From contig NZ_WWFG01000001.1 of NCBI RefSeq assembly GCF_026127265.1, forward strand, positions 744,001-808,000: a DNA stretch of 64,000 nucleotides, in the 5' to 3' direction. The stretch comes from Nostoc sp. KVJ3. Its GTDB lineage: Bacteria; Cyanobacteriota; Cyanobacteriia; Cyanobacteriales; Nostocaceae. The notes beneath the pieces are model-generated. The model worked only from the letters and a program-made list of their open reading frames with translations, was not told the origin of the DNA and did not search any database. The position numbers and the translations under genes are program-made. Positions 26,076 through 36,190 of this stretch are shown here, one piece after another (the stretch's first letter is position 1; each line of letters begins with the position of its first letter).

Positions 26076-29000
26076 GTGAGTATGAGTGTGATTTCTGAAA
26101 ACGTGATTTTGGCTTTAGCCCAAAAACGGTGCTTGTCTAGCAGCGAGGTAGAGGTATTCTTATATGCTGTTCGGGGACAATCCCCAAATGCGATCGCAAA
26201 AGAATTAGCTATCAGCGCCGAAGCAGTCCGCAAAAGATTAAGCGAAGTTTACAAAAAATTTAATGTTACTGGTAACGGGCCAGGAAAGCTCACTAAGTTA
26301 CAACAAGTTATCGAATCTGAATATCAAGCATTTTCACTGAAGGAAAAATCCATCACCCAAAACCACCAAGATTGGGGTGAAGCGCCTGGAATCTGTGTTT
26401 TTTACGGACGTGCAGCCGAATTATCTCAGTTAACCCAGTGGCTAATCAAGGATAAATGTCAAATGGTGGCAATATTGGGCATGGGTGGAATTGGCAAAAC
26501 TGCCTTATCTGTGAAGTTAGCGAAGGAAGTTCAGGAGAATTTTGAATACCTGATTTGGCGAAGTCTCCGTAATGCACCACCCGTCTTAGAGATGTTGGCA
26601 AACCTGATTGGTTTTTTATCTAACGAGAGAGAAATAGAGTTACCAGAAACTGTAGATGCGAGAGTAACGCTGTTGATTCATTATTTACGAGAGCATCGTT
26701 GTCTTTTAGTATTAGATAATGCAGAGACAATTTTACAAGAAGGCGATCGCGCCGGAGAATATAAAGAAAAATATCAAGATTTTAGTCAAATACTCCGACG
26801 GATAGGGGAAGAACCGCATCAAAGCTGTTTAGTATTGACTTCGCGAGAAAAACCCAAAGAATTTGCCCCTTTAGAGGGAGAAACATCACCAGTCAGAACA
26901 TTATCGTTAGTTGGCTTGGGAGAAACAGAAGGGCAAAAAATTCTCAAAGATAAAGGGTTATTTGGTTCACAGAAGAAGTGGGGTAAACTGATTGAGAAAT
27001 ATTCAGGTAATCCCTTAGCACTAAAACTCGTTTCTGAGCCGATCCGGGAGTTATTTGGTGGTGATATCGCTGCCTTTCTTGCTGAAGGGGAGATAATTTT
27101 TGGTGACACCCGCAATTTATTAGACCAGCAATTTGAGCGGTTATCAGAGATCGAAAAAGAAATAATTTATTGGCTAGCAATCAAGCGCGAGTTAGTTTCT
27201 CTGGAAGAATTGCTAGACGAACTTGTGCATCCATTGCCCAAAAGGGAAGTACTGGAGGCGCTAGAGTCACTGCGGCGGCGATCGCTAATTGAACAAAGAA
27301 CAGCACTTTTCACCCTCCAGTCGGTGGTGATGGAATACATGATTGACCGATTAATTGAACAAGTTTGTCACGAAATTACCACTGGTGAAATGAAATTATT
27401 TATGAGCCATGCTTTAATGGAAGCTACGGCTAAAGATTATATTCGTAACACTCAAATTACCCTGATTATTAAACAGGTTATAGATAGATTATCAACTATT
27501 TATAGATTTCCTAAAAATCTGGAAACTCATCTCTCTGAAGTTTTATTCGATCTGCAAAAAAAATCTCCACAAGCGGCAGGATATGCTGGTGGAAATCTCC
27601 TAAATATGCTTTGTGAGCTAGAAATTGATTTAAGCGGCTATGACTTTTCTAATCTGACTATTTGGCAAGCATATTTACAAAGTGTGAATTTGCATCGGGT
27701 GAATTTTGCCAACGCTGATTTAGCTAAGTCCGTTTTTGCAGAAACATTAGTGAGTATTTCGTCAGTGGCATTTAGCCCAGATGGTAAACTTTTAGCTACA
27801 GGTGATGCTGATGGTAAGACTTACTTATGGCAAGTTGAAGATGGAAAGCTACTTTTTACTTGTATTGGACATAGCGGTTCAGTAAAATCAGTTGCCTTTA
27901 GTCCCGATGGTCAGACTTTAGCTAGTGGCAGTGATGACCAAACGGTGAAGTTATGGGATGTCCACAATGGAGAATGCCTGACAAACTTGCTGGGACATAG
28001 CAATTGGGTAAGGTCAGTTGCCTTCAGTCCCGACGGTCAAATTTTAGCTAGTGGTAGTGAAGACCAAACAGTAAAGTTATGGGATGTCCACACGGGAAAA
28101 TGCTTCAAAACTTTCCAGGGGAATACCAATCGAGTCAGGTCAGTTGCTTTCAGTCCAGATGGTCAAACTTTAGTTAGTGGCAGTGAGAAGCAAACAATAA
28201 AGTTATGGGATGTCCACAACGGAGAATGCCTGAAAATCTTTCAGGGACATAGCAATTGGGTAAGATCGGTTGCATTCAGTCCCGATGGTCAAATTTTAGC
28301 GAGTGGCAGTGACGACCAAACAGTAAAGTTATGGGATGTCCACAACGGAAAATGCTTGACAACCTTGCTGGGACATACCAATCGGGTCTGGTCAGTTGCC
28401 TTCAGTCCTAATGGTCAAATTTTGGCTAGCGGTGGTGATGACCAAACAGTGAAATTATGGGATGTCAACACCAGAAAATGCCTGACAACCTTACAAGGGC
28501 ATACCAATCGGGTAATGTCAGTTGCTTTTAGTCCCGATGGTCACACTTTGGCTAGTGGTAGTGAGAACCAAACAGTGAAGTTATGGGATGTCAACACCAG
28601 AAAATGCCTCAAAACTTTGCAGGGACATACCAATCGAATTAGGTCAGTTGCTTTCAGTCCCGATGGTCAAACTTTGGCTAGTGGTAGTGAAAAGCAAACA
28701 GTGAAATTATGGGATGTCCGTAACGATAAGTGCCTGAAAATTTTGCAGGGGCATAACAGTTGGGTACGGTCAATTGCCTTCAGTCCCGATGGTCAACTTT
28801 TGGCTACCGGCAGTGAAAAGCAAACAGTGAAATTATGGGATGTTCAAACCAGACAATGCCTGAAAAAGTTGCAGGAACATACCAATCGAATCAGATCGGT
28901 TGCATTTAGTCCTGATGGTGAAATTTTAGCTAGTGGCAGTGATGACCAAACAGTGAAATTATGGGATGTCCATACGGGAGAATGCCTCAAAACATTGCAA

Positions 29001-29606
29001 GGGCATACCAGTTGGGTGAGATCGGTTGCCTTTAGCCCCGATGGTGAAACTTTAGCTAGTGGCAGTGAAAACCAAAAAGTGAGGTTATGGAATATCCGCA
29101 CGGGACAATGCATTAAAATTTTAGAGGGACATGGTAATCGGATCAGGTCAGTTGCTTTCAGTCTCGATGGTCATATTTTAGCTAGTGGCAGTGACGACCA
29201 AACGGTGAAATTATGGGATGTTCAAATGGGTGAGTGTCTCACAACTTTAGGAGAACATACTAATCGGGTATGGTCAGTTGCCTTCAGTCCCGATGGTCAG
29301 ACTTTAGCTAGTGGCAGTGAAGACCAAACGGTAAAATTATGGGATGTCTATATGGGCAAGTGCCTCAAAACCTTGCACGGGGCTAATTGGGTCAGGTCAG
29401 TTGCCTTTAGTCCCGATGGTCAAACCCTAATTTGTGGTAGCCAAGATGAGACAATTAAGCTTTGGGATGTATTGACAGGCGAGTGCGTCAAAACACTGCG
29501 ATCGCCAAAACCCTACGAAGGAATGAATATCACTGGAGTGAAAGGGTTAACCACAGCGCAATTAGTAACGCTGAAAGCTTTAGGGGCAGTGGAAGATGCA
29601 GAGTAA
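26076..29606 (+). CDS. STAND (NB-ARC) ATPase with N-terminal HTH and 14 WD40 repeats
   Basis: 1176 residues (GTG 26076; ATG 26082 is nearly equivalent). Residues about 18-65 form a LuxR/sigma-like HTH ([37 protein letters not shown]). The NB-ARC ATPase follows: P-loop GMGGIGKT 135-142, Walker B CLLVLD 209-214, LTSREK sensor segment and GNPLALKL. Helical region about 340-510. A short pentapeptide-like patch lies near 515-556 ([19 protein letters not shown]). Fourteen WD40 units of 42 residues run from about 559 to 1143, most reading [21 protein letters not shown], enough for two seven-blade propellers. The tail [20 protein letters not shown] is typical of cyanobacterial members. Such Apaf-1-like proteins are thought to sense a ligand with the propellers and oligomerise; roles in defence or cell death are proposed. 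Confidence 0.9.
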   Translation: MSMSVISENVILALAQKRCLSSSEVEVFLYAVRGQSPNAIAKELAISAEAVRKRLSEVYKKFNVTGNGPGKLTKLQQVIESEYQAFSLKEKSITQNHQDWGEAPGICVFYGRAAELSQLTQWLIKDKCQMVAILGMGGIGKTALSVKLAKEVQENFEYLIWRSLRNAPPVLEMLANLIGFLSNEREIELPETVDARVTLLIHYLREHRCLLVLDNAETILQEGDRAGEYKEKYQDFSQILRRIGEEPHQSCLVLTSREKPKEFAPLEGETSPVRTLSLVGLGETEGQKILKDKGLFGSQKKWGKLIEKYSGNPLALKLVSEPIRELFGGDIAAFLAEGEIIFGDTRNLLDQQFERLSEIEKEIIYWLAIKRELVSLEELLDELVHPLPKREVLEALESLRRRSLIEQRTALFTLQSVVMEYMIDRLIEQVCHEITTGEMKLFMSHALMEATAKDYIRNTQITLIIKQVIDRLSTIYRFPKNLETHLSEVLFDLQKKSPQAAGYAGGNLLNMLCELEIDLSGYDFSNLTIWQAYLQSVNLHRVNFANADLAKSVFAETLVSISSVAFSPDGKLLATGDADGKTYLWQVEDGKLLFTCIGHSGSVKSVAFSPDGQTLASGSDDQTVKLWDVHNGECLTNLLGHSNWVRSVAFSPDGQILASGSEDQTVKLWDVHTGKCFKTFQGNTNRVRSVAFSPDGQTLVSGSEKQTIKLWDVHNGECLKIFQGHSNWVRSVAFSPDGQILASGSDDQTVKLWDVHNGKCLTTLLGHTNRVWSVAFSPNGQILASGGDDQTVKLWDVNTRKCLTTLQGHTNRVMSVAFSPDGHTLASGSENQTVKLWDVNTRKCLKTLQGHTNRIRSVAFSPDGQTLASGSEKQTVKLWDVRNDKCLKILQGHNSWVRSIAFSPDGQLLATGSEKQTVKLWDVQTRQCLKKLQEHTNRIRSVAFSPDGEILASGSDDQTVKLWDVHTGECLKTLQGHTSWVRSVAFSPDGETLASGSENQKVRLWNIRTGQCIKILEGHGNRIRSVAFSLDGHILASGSDDQTVKLWDVQMGECLTTLGEHTNRVWSVAFSPDGQTLASGSEDQTVKLWDVYMGKCLKTLHGANWVRSVAFSPDGQTLICGSQDETIKLWDVLTGECVKTLRSPKPYEGMNITGVKGLTTAQLVTLKALGAVEDAE

Positions 29607-29608
29607 AA

Positions 29609-29662
29609 ATAAAAGGTAAAAGAATGAATTTTGCCTTTTTCCTTCATCCTTTTACCTTTTTT
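29609..29662. terminator. Terminator between the STAND gene and the convergent small gene
   Basis: AAAAGGTAAAAGAATGAA (29611-29628) pairs with TTCATCCTTTTACCTTTT (29643-29660) and ends in T6; the opposite strand also ends in a T-rich run, so it may serve both converging units. Confidence 0.7.
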
Positions 29663-29675
29663 ATGTACCTGATGC

Positions 29676-29879
29676 TTATTTCATATTAGCCCTTGCGTCC
29701 TTCACTGCGGCAAAGAAAAATAATCCGGTGAGTGGAATGCTCAATGCTAAGATAATCGCCGTGGCTTGGAAACCTAAATCTGGTTGTCCATAACTGAGTT
29801 CAAAAATCGAACCGACAGCTGCGATCGCACTTACACAAGAACCACCCAAAAATAAACTACTTTTTGGAGTTAAATACAT
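29676..29879 (-). CDS. Small two-helix membrane protein conserved in cyanobacteria (67 aa)
   Basis: Hydrophobic segments SLFLGGSCVSAIAAVGSIFEL and TAIILALSIPLTGLFFFAAV are separated by a short polar loop (SYGQPDLG); the C-terminus VKDARANMK is positively charged. No functional motif. It begins 10 bp after the peptide deformylase stop and is probably cotranscribed with it. I recognise it only as a small conserved hypothetical type. Confidence 0.6.
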   Translation of the reverse strand: MYLTPKSSLFLGGSCVSAIAAVGSIFELSYGQPDLGFQATAIILALSIPLTGLFFFAAVKDARANMK

Positions 29880-29889
29880 TACTAGCCCC

Positions 29890-30453
29890 CTATGGTATTG
29901 GTTTCACCGCTTGATACGAGAAGCCATTCTTAGATAGCTCCTGGGCTAAAGTCAAGGAGTTTTCCACACGGTCTACAAATACCACACCGTTGAGGTGATC
30001 CATCTCGTGCTGAATACAGCGTCCCAGTAGGTCATTAGCCTTTAATGTCCGAGGACGACCATGCTCGTCTTTATAGGCGATTTCTACGACTTGGGGACGC
30101 TTTACGTCTAGATATACATTAGGAATACTCAAGCATCCTTCTTCAGCAACAGAGATGTCACTGCTGACTTGTTTAATGATGGGGTTAATCAACACTAAAG
30201 GCGGGTTAGCTGCATTTTCTGGTTCTAGGTCGATGACAATTATTTGTTTGTGAATTCCCACTTGGGGGGCAGCCAAACCAATGCCATCTTTGCTATACAT
30301 AGTTTGCAGCATTTCGCGCACCATCCGGCGAAGTTCGTCATCTACTTTAGAAATCCGCTTTGCAGGTTGACGCAGCACGCGATCGCCCAAATAATGAAGC
30401 TCCAAAGGTGGATTTTTTAACTTTTTTTTCTCTACAGCAATTTCAGAGGGCAT
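29890..30453 (-). CDS. def: Peptide deformylase
   Basis: 187 residues with all three motifs: GIGLAAPQVG (57-66), EEGCLS (104-109) and QHEMDHLNG (148-156). Cys107, His149 and His153 bind the metal and Glu150 is catalytic. It removes the N-formyl group from nascent proteins. The N-terminal about 15-residue extension is basic and typical of cyanobacterial PDF. The ATG is at 30453. It has a small membrane gene downstream and is divergent from ftsX. Confidence 0.96.
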   Translation of the reverse strand: MPSEIAVEKKKLKNPPLELHYLGDRVLRQPAKRISKVDDELRRMVREMLQTMYSKDGIGLAAPQVGIHKQIIVIDLEPENAANPPLVLINPIIKQVSSDISVAEEGCLSIPNVYLDVKRPQVVEIAYKDEHGRPRTLKANDLLGRCIQHEMDHLNGVVFVDRVENSLTLAQELSKNGFSYQAVKPIP

Positions 30454-30507
30454 GAGTCTCGATGGCTAGATGGTGAAAATTCTTACTATATTAATTCTAT
30501 CAAGTTG

Positions 30508-30548
30508 GGGAATGGGGAATTGGGTATTGGGTATTGGGTATTGGGAAT
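30508..30548. repeat. GGGTATT heptad STRR
   Basis: Three exact GGGTATT units follow two degenerate units (GGGAATG, GGGAATT) in the 127-bp spacer between the divergent def and ftsX genes, close to both start regions. Confidence 0.7.
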
Positions 30549-30580
30549 TATAAACTACGAATTATTGACTGGGGTGATGT

Positions 30581-31483
30581 GTGTTTAAGTCTTTCACCAA
30601 ACTTGACTACCTGCTCAAAGAAACTTTCCTCGGTTTATTGCGGGGGGGGTGGATGAATTGGGCAGCTGTTAGTACTGTTACGGTATTACTGTTTTTATTT
30701 GGTTTGAGTTTGCAAACCTCTTGGCAAGTCGAAAAACTCCTCTATCAGTTTGGTAGCCAGTTAGAGGTATCAGTTTATCTCCAACCGGATACGCGGGTTG
30801 AAAACATTGAGCCATTAATCGCCAAAATGCCAGAGGTAGCGGCGATACAAAGCATTCCCAAAGAACAAGCTTGGACTAAGTTAGTAAAGGAAATGAAAAT
30901 TTCTGATATTGAAGGCGCTACCCAGCAACTAGGTGAGAATCCTTTGGTTGATGAGATGAAGGTGAAAGCCCGTAATTCTCAAGTTGTACCAACTTTAGCA
31001 ACGCAATTGGCTAAGTTACCCGGAGTTGACACCGTGGAATATATCGATGAAGCAGTTAAACGCATTGCCCAGTTGCACCGGGGTCTGAACTGGATTACTT
31101 TAACAATTACAATTATTCTGACCTTAACAGCGATCGCAGTCACTACAACCACAATTCGGCTAATTGTTATGGCGCGACGGCAAGAAATTGAAATTATGCA
31201 ACTGGTAGGAGCAACCTCTGCATGGATTTACCTACCGTTTATTTTACAAGGAATTGCCTTTGGTTTAGTTGGTGGTGCGATCGCTTGGAGTTTCATTTCT
31301 GTGATTCAACAGTTTCTCGGTAAGTTGCTAGCCAATCAACCTGAGTTTATCCAAGTTATCACCAACGGCGTGCAACTCACTTCATCTCAAATTTTATTAT
31401 TGCCCCTAATTCTTTTAAGTTTCGGTGCAGCTGTAGGATTAATGGGAAGCTTATTTGCTGTCCGACGTTTTGCTAAAGGTTAG
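30581..31483 (+). CDS. ftsX: Cell-division ABC-transporter-like permease FtsX
   Basis: 300 residues from GTG 30581. Topology is typical: TM1 (WAAVSTVTVLLFLFGLSL), an extracellular loop (about 50-165: QLEVSVYLQPD, VDTVEYIDEAVKRIA), then three TMs including LTITIILTLTAIAV and ILLLPLILLSFGAAVGLMGS. MARRQEIEIMQLVGAT before TM3 is the FtsX/MacB coupling motif for the FtsE ATPase. FtsEX controls septal peptidoglycan hydrolases. ftsE is not adjacent, as is usual in cyanobacteria. Confidence 0.9.
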   Translation: MFKSFTKLDYLLKETFLGLLRGGWMNWAAVSTVTVLLFLFGLSLQTSWQVEKLLYQFGSQLEVSVYLQPDTRVENIEPLIAKMPEVAAIQSIPKEQAWTKLVKEMKISDIEGATQQLGENPLVDEMKVKARNSQVVPTLATQLAKLPGVDTVEYIDEAVKRIAQLHRGLNWITLTITIILTLTAIAVTTTTIRLIVMARRQEIEIMQLVGATSAWIYLPFILQGIAFGLVGGAIAWSFISVIQQFLGKLLANQPEFIQVITNGVQLTSSQILLLPLILLSFGAAVGLMGSLFAVRRFAKG

Positions 31484-31556
31484 AAATTGGGCATTGGGAA
31501 AGCACTTACTACAACTTCTCCTCATCCCCCACTCCCTACTTAGCACTCATAATCGG

Positions 31557-31752
31557 CATGATATCATGTCCGCCAAATTACTTACGATATGTCATTGCGA
31601 TCGCAGCGAAGCAATCACCAAGACTCTGCGTTCGCGAAGCGTATCCGAAGGACTTATGCTTCACTCCGTACCCTTCTCCTTCGGAGACGCTATTCGCGTT
31701 CGGGTTCTCCAACGGAGTACGCAATGACAAGTGTTTAACCGGACATGATATG
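31557..31752. repeat. MITE-like family F, copy 1
   Basis: Outer ends ATATCATGTCCG (about 31560) and CGGACATGATAT (31740-31751) are inverted, with inner TCATTGCGA and CGCAATGACA also inverted. The about 150-bp core (GACTCTGCGTTCGCGAAGCG to CTCCAACGGAGTACGCAATG) recurs almost base for base at 62641-62819, and a diverged copy is at 39716-39930. Short open frames across it are not conserved between copies. It fills the ftsX-DUF3598 spacer. Confidence 0.75.
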
Positions 31753-31777
31753 ACAAAGGAAAAAGGACAAAATCACG

Positions 31778-32587
31778 ATGAAATCACAATGGGAATGTTT
31801 TCTGCAAAATCTTGGTGTATGGGAAGGTTCATTTACTAATTTTTCTCCCCAAGGTACGCTTCTGAAAGATACTTCTAGCCGGCTTTCACTGGAGGGTTTG
31901 AACAATAATGAGACAGTACGCCTAACTCTGAACCGTTCGGGAATGGATGATGTAATCAGAGAATTTAGGTCTGTAGGAGGGGGTTTGCTGTTTTTTGAAA
32001 ATGGTTCATTTTCTGAAGGTGTAATTCAGTTAGGGCCATTTTCCGAATTTGGTGGAGAATTAGCTTTTGTTCATGAAAATCGCCGCTTACGTCTGGTACA
32101 ACTGTTTGATAAAACCAGTCAGTTAAGTAGACTAGTTCTAATTCGAGAACACCTAGCTGGAACCCCAGTAGCAGAACGTCCACCTTTGCAGATAAATGAC
32201 TTGTTGGGAGAATGGCAAGGACAAGCAGTGACAATCTATCGAGATTTGCGTTCGCCTGACATTTACTCTACAAGGTTGAAAATACAACTTGATGATACTG
32301 GGCGATTAATTCAAAGTACCTCTTTTGGGGAATGCACAATTACCTCAACTGCTACCATCAAGGGTTCCATCGTTCTCTTTGACCAAGATTCCGAAAAGCA
32401 AGTACAAGTATTATTGCTACCTGATGGCGCTTCTGCAACTTCTCCCCTCAAAGTGCAATTACGTCAACCCTTATTCTTGGAAGCAGGTTGGTTAATCCAG
32501 CCAAACCTGCGCCAGAGGATGATTCGCAGCTATAACGAGAAAGGCGAATGGGTTAGTCTAACATTAGTTACTGAAGAAAAAGTGTGA
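31778..32587 (+). CDS. DUF3598 family protein (lipocalin-like, cyanobacterial)
   Basis: 269 residues. It begins MKSQWECFLQNLGVWEGSFTNFSPQG and has a repeated short beta-strand pattern in two halves (LLGEWQGQAVTIYRD restarts the second), matching DUF3598, a calycin-type barrel family found in cyanobacteria and plastids. Related barrels bind bilins or other small ligands, but no lyase-specific residue can be assigned. There is no signal peptide. It is followed 43 bp on by a Uma2 gene. Confidence 0.75.
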   Translation: MKSQWECFLQNLGVWEGSFTNFSPQGTLLKDTSSRLSLEGLNNNETVRLTLNRSGMDDVIREFRSVGGGLLFFENGSFSEGVIQLGPFSEFGGELAFVHENRRLRLVQLFDKTSQLSRLVLIREHLAGTPVAERPPLQINDLLGEWQGQAVTIYRDLRSPDIYSTRLKIQLDDTGRLIQSTSFGECTITSTATIKGSIVLFDQDSEKQVQVLLLPDGASATSPLKVQLRQPLFLEAGWLIQPNLRQRMIRSYNEKGEWVSLTLVTEEKV

Positions 32588-32630
32588 AATTTTTTAGTTT
32601 CGCTTCTTTCTGACATATTTAAGTCACGAT

Positions 32631-33209
32631 ATGGTAAAAACCCCTACTAAACCCCTGACTCTCAGCGAATTCCTGGATCTGCCAGAGACAGAACCTACCA
32701 GTGAATATATTGATGGACGTATTATCCAAAAACCGATGCCGCAAGGAGAACACAGCGCACTTCAGACCGAGTTAGCACCTGCAATTAACTTGGTTGTCAA
32801 ACCCAACCAGATTGCACGGGCTTTCTGTGAGCTTCGGTGTACTTTTGGCGATCGCTCAATTGTACCTGACATTTCTGTGTTTATGTGGGAGAAAATTCCC
32901 CGTAAAGAAAATGGTGGAGTTGCTAATGTCTTCTCAATTGCCCCAGATTGGACAATTGAAATTTTATCTCCCGATCAAAGTCAAACTAAAGTTACCAAAA
33001 ATATTCTACATTGCCTGAAGTATGGCACTCAGATGGGATGGCTGATTGATCCTCAAGAACAATCTGTGTTTGTCTATTTGCCAGATCAACCAACTACTTT
33101 TTATGAAGAACTAGGAATACAGTTACCAGTGCCAGAATTGTCACGATATATGTTATTCCAGACCGATGTAGCTCTCGTTTGTCTGCCTGTAAACTCCGCG
33201 CATTATTGA
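32631..33209 (+). CDS. Uma2 family endonuclease-like protein
   Basis: 192 residues, the usual length. The family pattern is complete: LTLSEFLDLPETEPTSEYIDGRIIQKPMPQGEHS at the start, SIVPDISVFMWEKIP, WTIEILSPDQSQTKVTKNILHCLKYGTQMGWLIDP, supplying D, E-x-L and K for a PD-(D/E)XK-type site. Its activity and targets are unknown; the genes are multicopy in this group. It is distinct in sequence from the copy at 8182-8886. Confidence 0.88.
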   Translation: MVKTPTKPLTLSEFLDLPETEPTSEYIDGRIIQKPMPQGEHSALQTELAPAINLVVKPNQIARAFCELRCTFGDRSIVPDISVFMWEKIPRKENGGVANVFSIAPDWTIEILSPDQSQTKVTKNILHCLKYGTQMGWLIDPQEQSVFVYLPDQPTTFYEELGIQLPVPELSRYMLFQTDVALVCLPVNSAHY

Positions 33210-33309
33210 ATTGGCATATCGCGTCACGTAAATCTCTCGCTCTACAACAGAAGCCGCAAAGCATACAGGCAAGTTATAATTCTCTTGCGGATCAACGTAA
33301 CAAAAATTT

Positions 33310-33636
33310 ATGAGTAACCCACTAGTACAAGCGTTTTTCGTCGGCAGAGCAGTAGCCGAAGTAGTTAATGAGCGTTTAGAGGTCGTCTTGACCGATGCTT
33401 TAAGTGATTTGGGCAAATTTGATGCAGAAGCTAGAGAGCAGTTGCGCCAGTTTACAGAAGAAGTCCTAGAGCGGGCAAATCGTTCAGCAGAAGCAGCTAA
33501 TTCTGGTCAAGCTACTACAGGCAGTGGACAAGCCAGTTCTGATTCAGGTGACTTGCAAGCAGATATTGATGAATTAAGAGCAGAAATTGCTCTGTTAAGG
33601 ACAGAATTGCAACATTATCGCCGAACTTCTGCGTAA
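33310..33636 (+). CDS. Conserved cyanobacterial/plastid protein, DUF6825-like
   Basis: 108 residues. The N-terminal half [56 protein letters not shown] is helical and conserved in cyanobacteria; a Gly/Ser/Gln linker ([15 protein letters not shown]) leads to a short C-terminal coiled coil ([20 protein letters not shown]). No membrane segment and no catalytic motif. It looks like a small oligomeric or adaptor protein. The family name is from memory. Confidence 0.65.
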   Translation: MSNPLVQAFFVGRAVAEVVNERLEVVLTDALSDLGKFDAEAREQLRQFTEEVLERANRSAEAANSGQATTGSGQASSDSGDLQADIDELRAEIALLRTELQHYRRTSA

Positions 33637-33709
33637 ATTTGGGCATTGGTCAAATAACAAAGGACAAATGACAAAGGACACTTGATCAAAAACAGTTTAG
33701 GAATCAGAA

Positions 33710-35446
33710 GTGTCTTCTCTTTCAAGTGATTCGGTTGCAAACCAACGGTACACAAAGTATATGGAACAAGGTTATTCAGATAAAGCATACCGTTGGAATC
33801 GGGAAAAATACTCTAGCAGACGGCGTTTTGTAGACATTTGGTCTTTTGTTTTGACCTTATTGTTCAAACTTTGGCTATACAACAAATCTTGGAGTTATCC
33901 GGGTGGCGTGACTGAGGTAAAACAAGCTGCAAGACGCAAAACCCAAGCGGTCTGGATTCGCAATACCCTACTAGACTTAGGGCCAACCTTTATCAAAGTT
34001 GGGCAATTGTTTTCTACCCGTGCTGATATATTCCCTGTTGAATATGTAGAAGAACTAGCCAAATTACAAGACAAAGTACCAGCATTTAGCTATGAGCAAG
34101 TAGAAGCGACCATCGAGAAAGAATTAGGCAAAAAAATTCCTGAACTCTTCCATAATTTTGAACCGATTCCCTTAGCTGCTGCTAGCTTGGGGCAAGTACA
34201 CAAAGCTGTGCTGCATAGTGGGGAATCGGTTGTTGTGAAAGTTCAACGTCCCGGATTAAAGAAGTTATTTGAAATAGATTTACAAATTCTTAAGGGAATT
34301 ACCCGCTACTTTCAAAACCATCCCAAATGGGGACGGGGAAGAGATTGGTTAGGTATTTATGAAGAATGTTGTCGCATTCTTTGGGAAGAAATTGATTATC
34401 TTAATGAAGGTCGTAACGCTGATACTTTTCGCCGGAATTTTCGCGGCTACGATTGGGTGAATGTCCCAAGAGTATACTGGCGTTACGCCAGTTCCAGAGT
34501 ACTAACTTTAGAATATCTCCCTGGAATTAAAATTAGCCAATACGAAGCTTTAGAAGCAGCCGGTTTGGATCGAAAGTTGATCGCTCGTCAAGGCGCTCAA
34601 GCCTACTTACTTCAGTTACTGAATAGCGGCTTTTTCCATGCCGATCCTCACCCAGGCAATATTGCCATTAGTGCAAGTGGGGCTTTAATATTCTACGATT
34701 TCGGCATGATGGGGCGGATTAAATCTAACGTCCGCGAAGGACTAATGCAAACACTGTTTGGCATCGCTCAAAAAGATGGCGATCGCGTTGTCCAATCTCT
34801 GATCGATTTAGGCGCGATCGCCCCAACCGATGACATGGGCCCAGTCCGGCGTTCCGTCCAGTATATGCTGGACAATTTCATGGATAAGCCTTTTGAAAAC
34901 CAATCAGTGGCAGCAATCAGTGACGACCTTTATGAAATAGCTTATAATCAGCCATTTAGATTTCCAGCAACCTTCACCTTTGTGATGCGAGCCTTTTCTA
35001 CCCTGGAAGGGGTAGGCAAAGGTTTAGATCCAGAGTTTAACTTTATGGAAGTTGCCAAACCTTATGCAATGCAGCTTATGACCGATATGAATGGTTCTGA
35101 GGGGAATACCTTTATTAACGAATTAAGTCGTCAAGCAGCTCAGGTAAGTAGTACTGCCTTTGGTCTACCACGTAGATTAGAGGATACGCTCGAAAAGCTA
35201 GAGCGGGGAGATATGCGCCTCCGTGTCCGGTCTATCGAAACCGAACGACTATTGCGACGACAGAGCAGTATTCAGCTCTCAATGAGCTATGCTCTTTTAA
35301 TCAGTGGTTTCACACTTTCAGCTACGATCTTAGTAGTTGGCAATCATGTATGGTGGGCATTATTGCCTGGTTTAATTGCACTAGGGATTTCAGCGATCCT
35401 AATCAGACTGATTTTACGCCTAGACCGTTACGATCGGATGTATTAA
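33710..35446 (+). CDS. ABC1/UbiB (AarF) family atypical protein kinase
   Basis: 578 residues from GTG 33710 with AGGAA before it. ABC1 motifs: LGPTFIKVGQLFSTRADIFP (KxGQ), AAASLGQVHKAVL (Ala-rich loop), VVVKVQRPGL, LNSGFFHADPHPGN and LIFYDFGMMG. C-terminal hydrophobic segments (LLISGFTLSATILVVGN, WWALLPGLIALGISAILI) anchor it to a membrane. Relatives act in quinone or tocopherol metabolism and stress responses in plastids and cyanobacteria. The PP2C phosphatase follows 18 bp after its stop. Confidence 0.9.
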   Translation: MSSLSSDSVANQRYTKYMEQGYSDKAYRWNREKYSSRRRFVDIWSFVLTLLFKLWLYNKSWSYPGGVTEVKQAARRKTQAVWIRNTLLDLGPTFIKVGQLFSTRADIFPVEYVEELAKLQDKVPAFSYEQVEATIEKELGKKIPELFHNFEPIPLAAASLGQVHKAVLHSGESVVVKVQRPGLKKLFEIDLQILKGITRYFQNHPKWGRGRDWLGIYEECCRILWEEIDYLNEGRNADTFRRNFRGYDWVNVPRVYWRYASSRVLTLEYLPGIKISQYEALEAAGLDRKLIARQGAQAYLLQLLNSGFFHADPHPGNIAISASGALIFYDFGMMGRIKSNVREGLMQTLFGIAQKDGDRVVQSLIDLGAIAPTDDMGPVRRSVQYMLDNFMDKPFENQSVAAISDDLYEIAYNQPFRFPATFTFVMRAFSTLEGVGKGLDPEFNFMEVAKPYAMQLMTDMNGSEGNTFINELSRQAAQVSSTAFGLPRRLEDTLEKLERGDMRLRVRSIETERLLRRQSSIQLSMSYALLISGFTLSATILVVGNHVWWALLPGLIALGISAILIRLILRLDRYDRMY

Positions 35447-35464
35447 TTGTTGCAAAAAGAATTT

Positions 35465-36190
35465 ATGAAACTTAATTTCACGGGTTTTAGCGATCCGGGA
35501 CTTATTCGTTCTAATAATCAAGATGCTTACTATATCGACCCAGAAGGGCGGTTTTTCGTTGTCGCCGATGGAATGGGTGGTCATGCGGGAGGTGAGGAAG
35601 CGAGTAGTATTGCTACTAAGGAAATTCAGGCATATTTGGTAGCAAATTGGGAATCTACTAAATCTTCTCAAGAATTGTTAGAGCAAGCTTTGTGGGGTGC
35701 AAATGAAGCGATTTTGCACGATCAGCAAAATCATCCCGAACGCGCCGATATGGGTACAACAGTTGTAGCAGTGATTTTTCGCTCCCCAGAGCCGCCCTGG
35801 TGCGCTCATGTAGGTGATTCGCGACTGTATCGCTTCCGAGAGTCGCAATTAGAACAGGTAACGGAAGATCACACTTGGGTAGCACGAGCAATCAAAATCG
35901 GTGATATCACCTTTGAAGAAGCGCGATCGCATCCTTTTCGTCATGTATTATCGCGCTGTTTAGGACGTGAAGACTTGCATCAGATTGATGTGCAACCACT
36001 AGATGTCAAAGTTGGCGATCGCTTGCTCTTGTGTAGTGATGGTCTCACAGAAGAACTTGTTGAACAGAAGATTGCTAGCTGCCTCCAAGATGCTCCTTGG
36101 CTTGATAAAGCCGCCATCTCTCTGATTGAGTCCGCTAAGGAGCATGGAGGGCACGATAACATCACAGTTGTCATCGTCTCACTCGAATAA
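35465..36190 (+). CDS. PP2C-type Ser/Thr protein phosphatase
   Basis: 241 residues from ATG 35465 (MKLNFTGFSDPGLIRSNNQDAYY); an in-frame TTG at 35447 is possible but has no ribosome site. The metal-binding PPM motifs are all present: SNNQDAYY, VADGMGGHAGGEEAS, MGTTVVAV, AHVGDSRLY, LLCSDGLTEEL and GGHDNITVV. It is a soluble bacterial PrpC/Stp-like enzyme that removes phosphate from Ser/Thr. Its location directly after an ABC1 kinase gene suggests coexpression. Confidence 0.93.
   Translation: MKLNFTGFSDPGLIRSNNQDAYYIDPEGRFFVVADGMGGHAGGEEASSIATKEIQAYLVANWESTKSSQELLEQALWGANEAILHDQQNHPERADMGTTVVAVIFRSPEPPWCAHVGDSRLYRFRESQLEQVTEDHTWVARAIKIGDITFEEARSHPFRHVLSRCLGREDLHQIDVQPLDVKVGDRLLLCSDGLTEELVEQKIASCLQDAPWLDKAAISLIESAKEHGGHDNITVVIVSLE

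Noticed and set aside
27750..29510. Regular 126-bp repeats resembling a CRISPR or satellite array
   Set aside because: They are WD40 codons in one open frame, not short repeats with unique spacers.
31455..31839. Two overlapping open frames between ftsX and the DUF3598 gene
   Set aside because: They run across a family F repeat and are not kept in the other copies.
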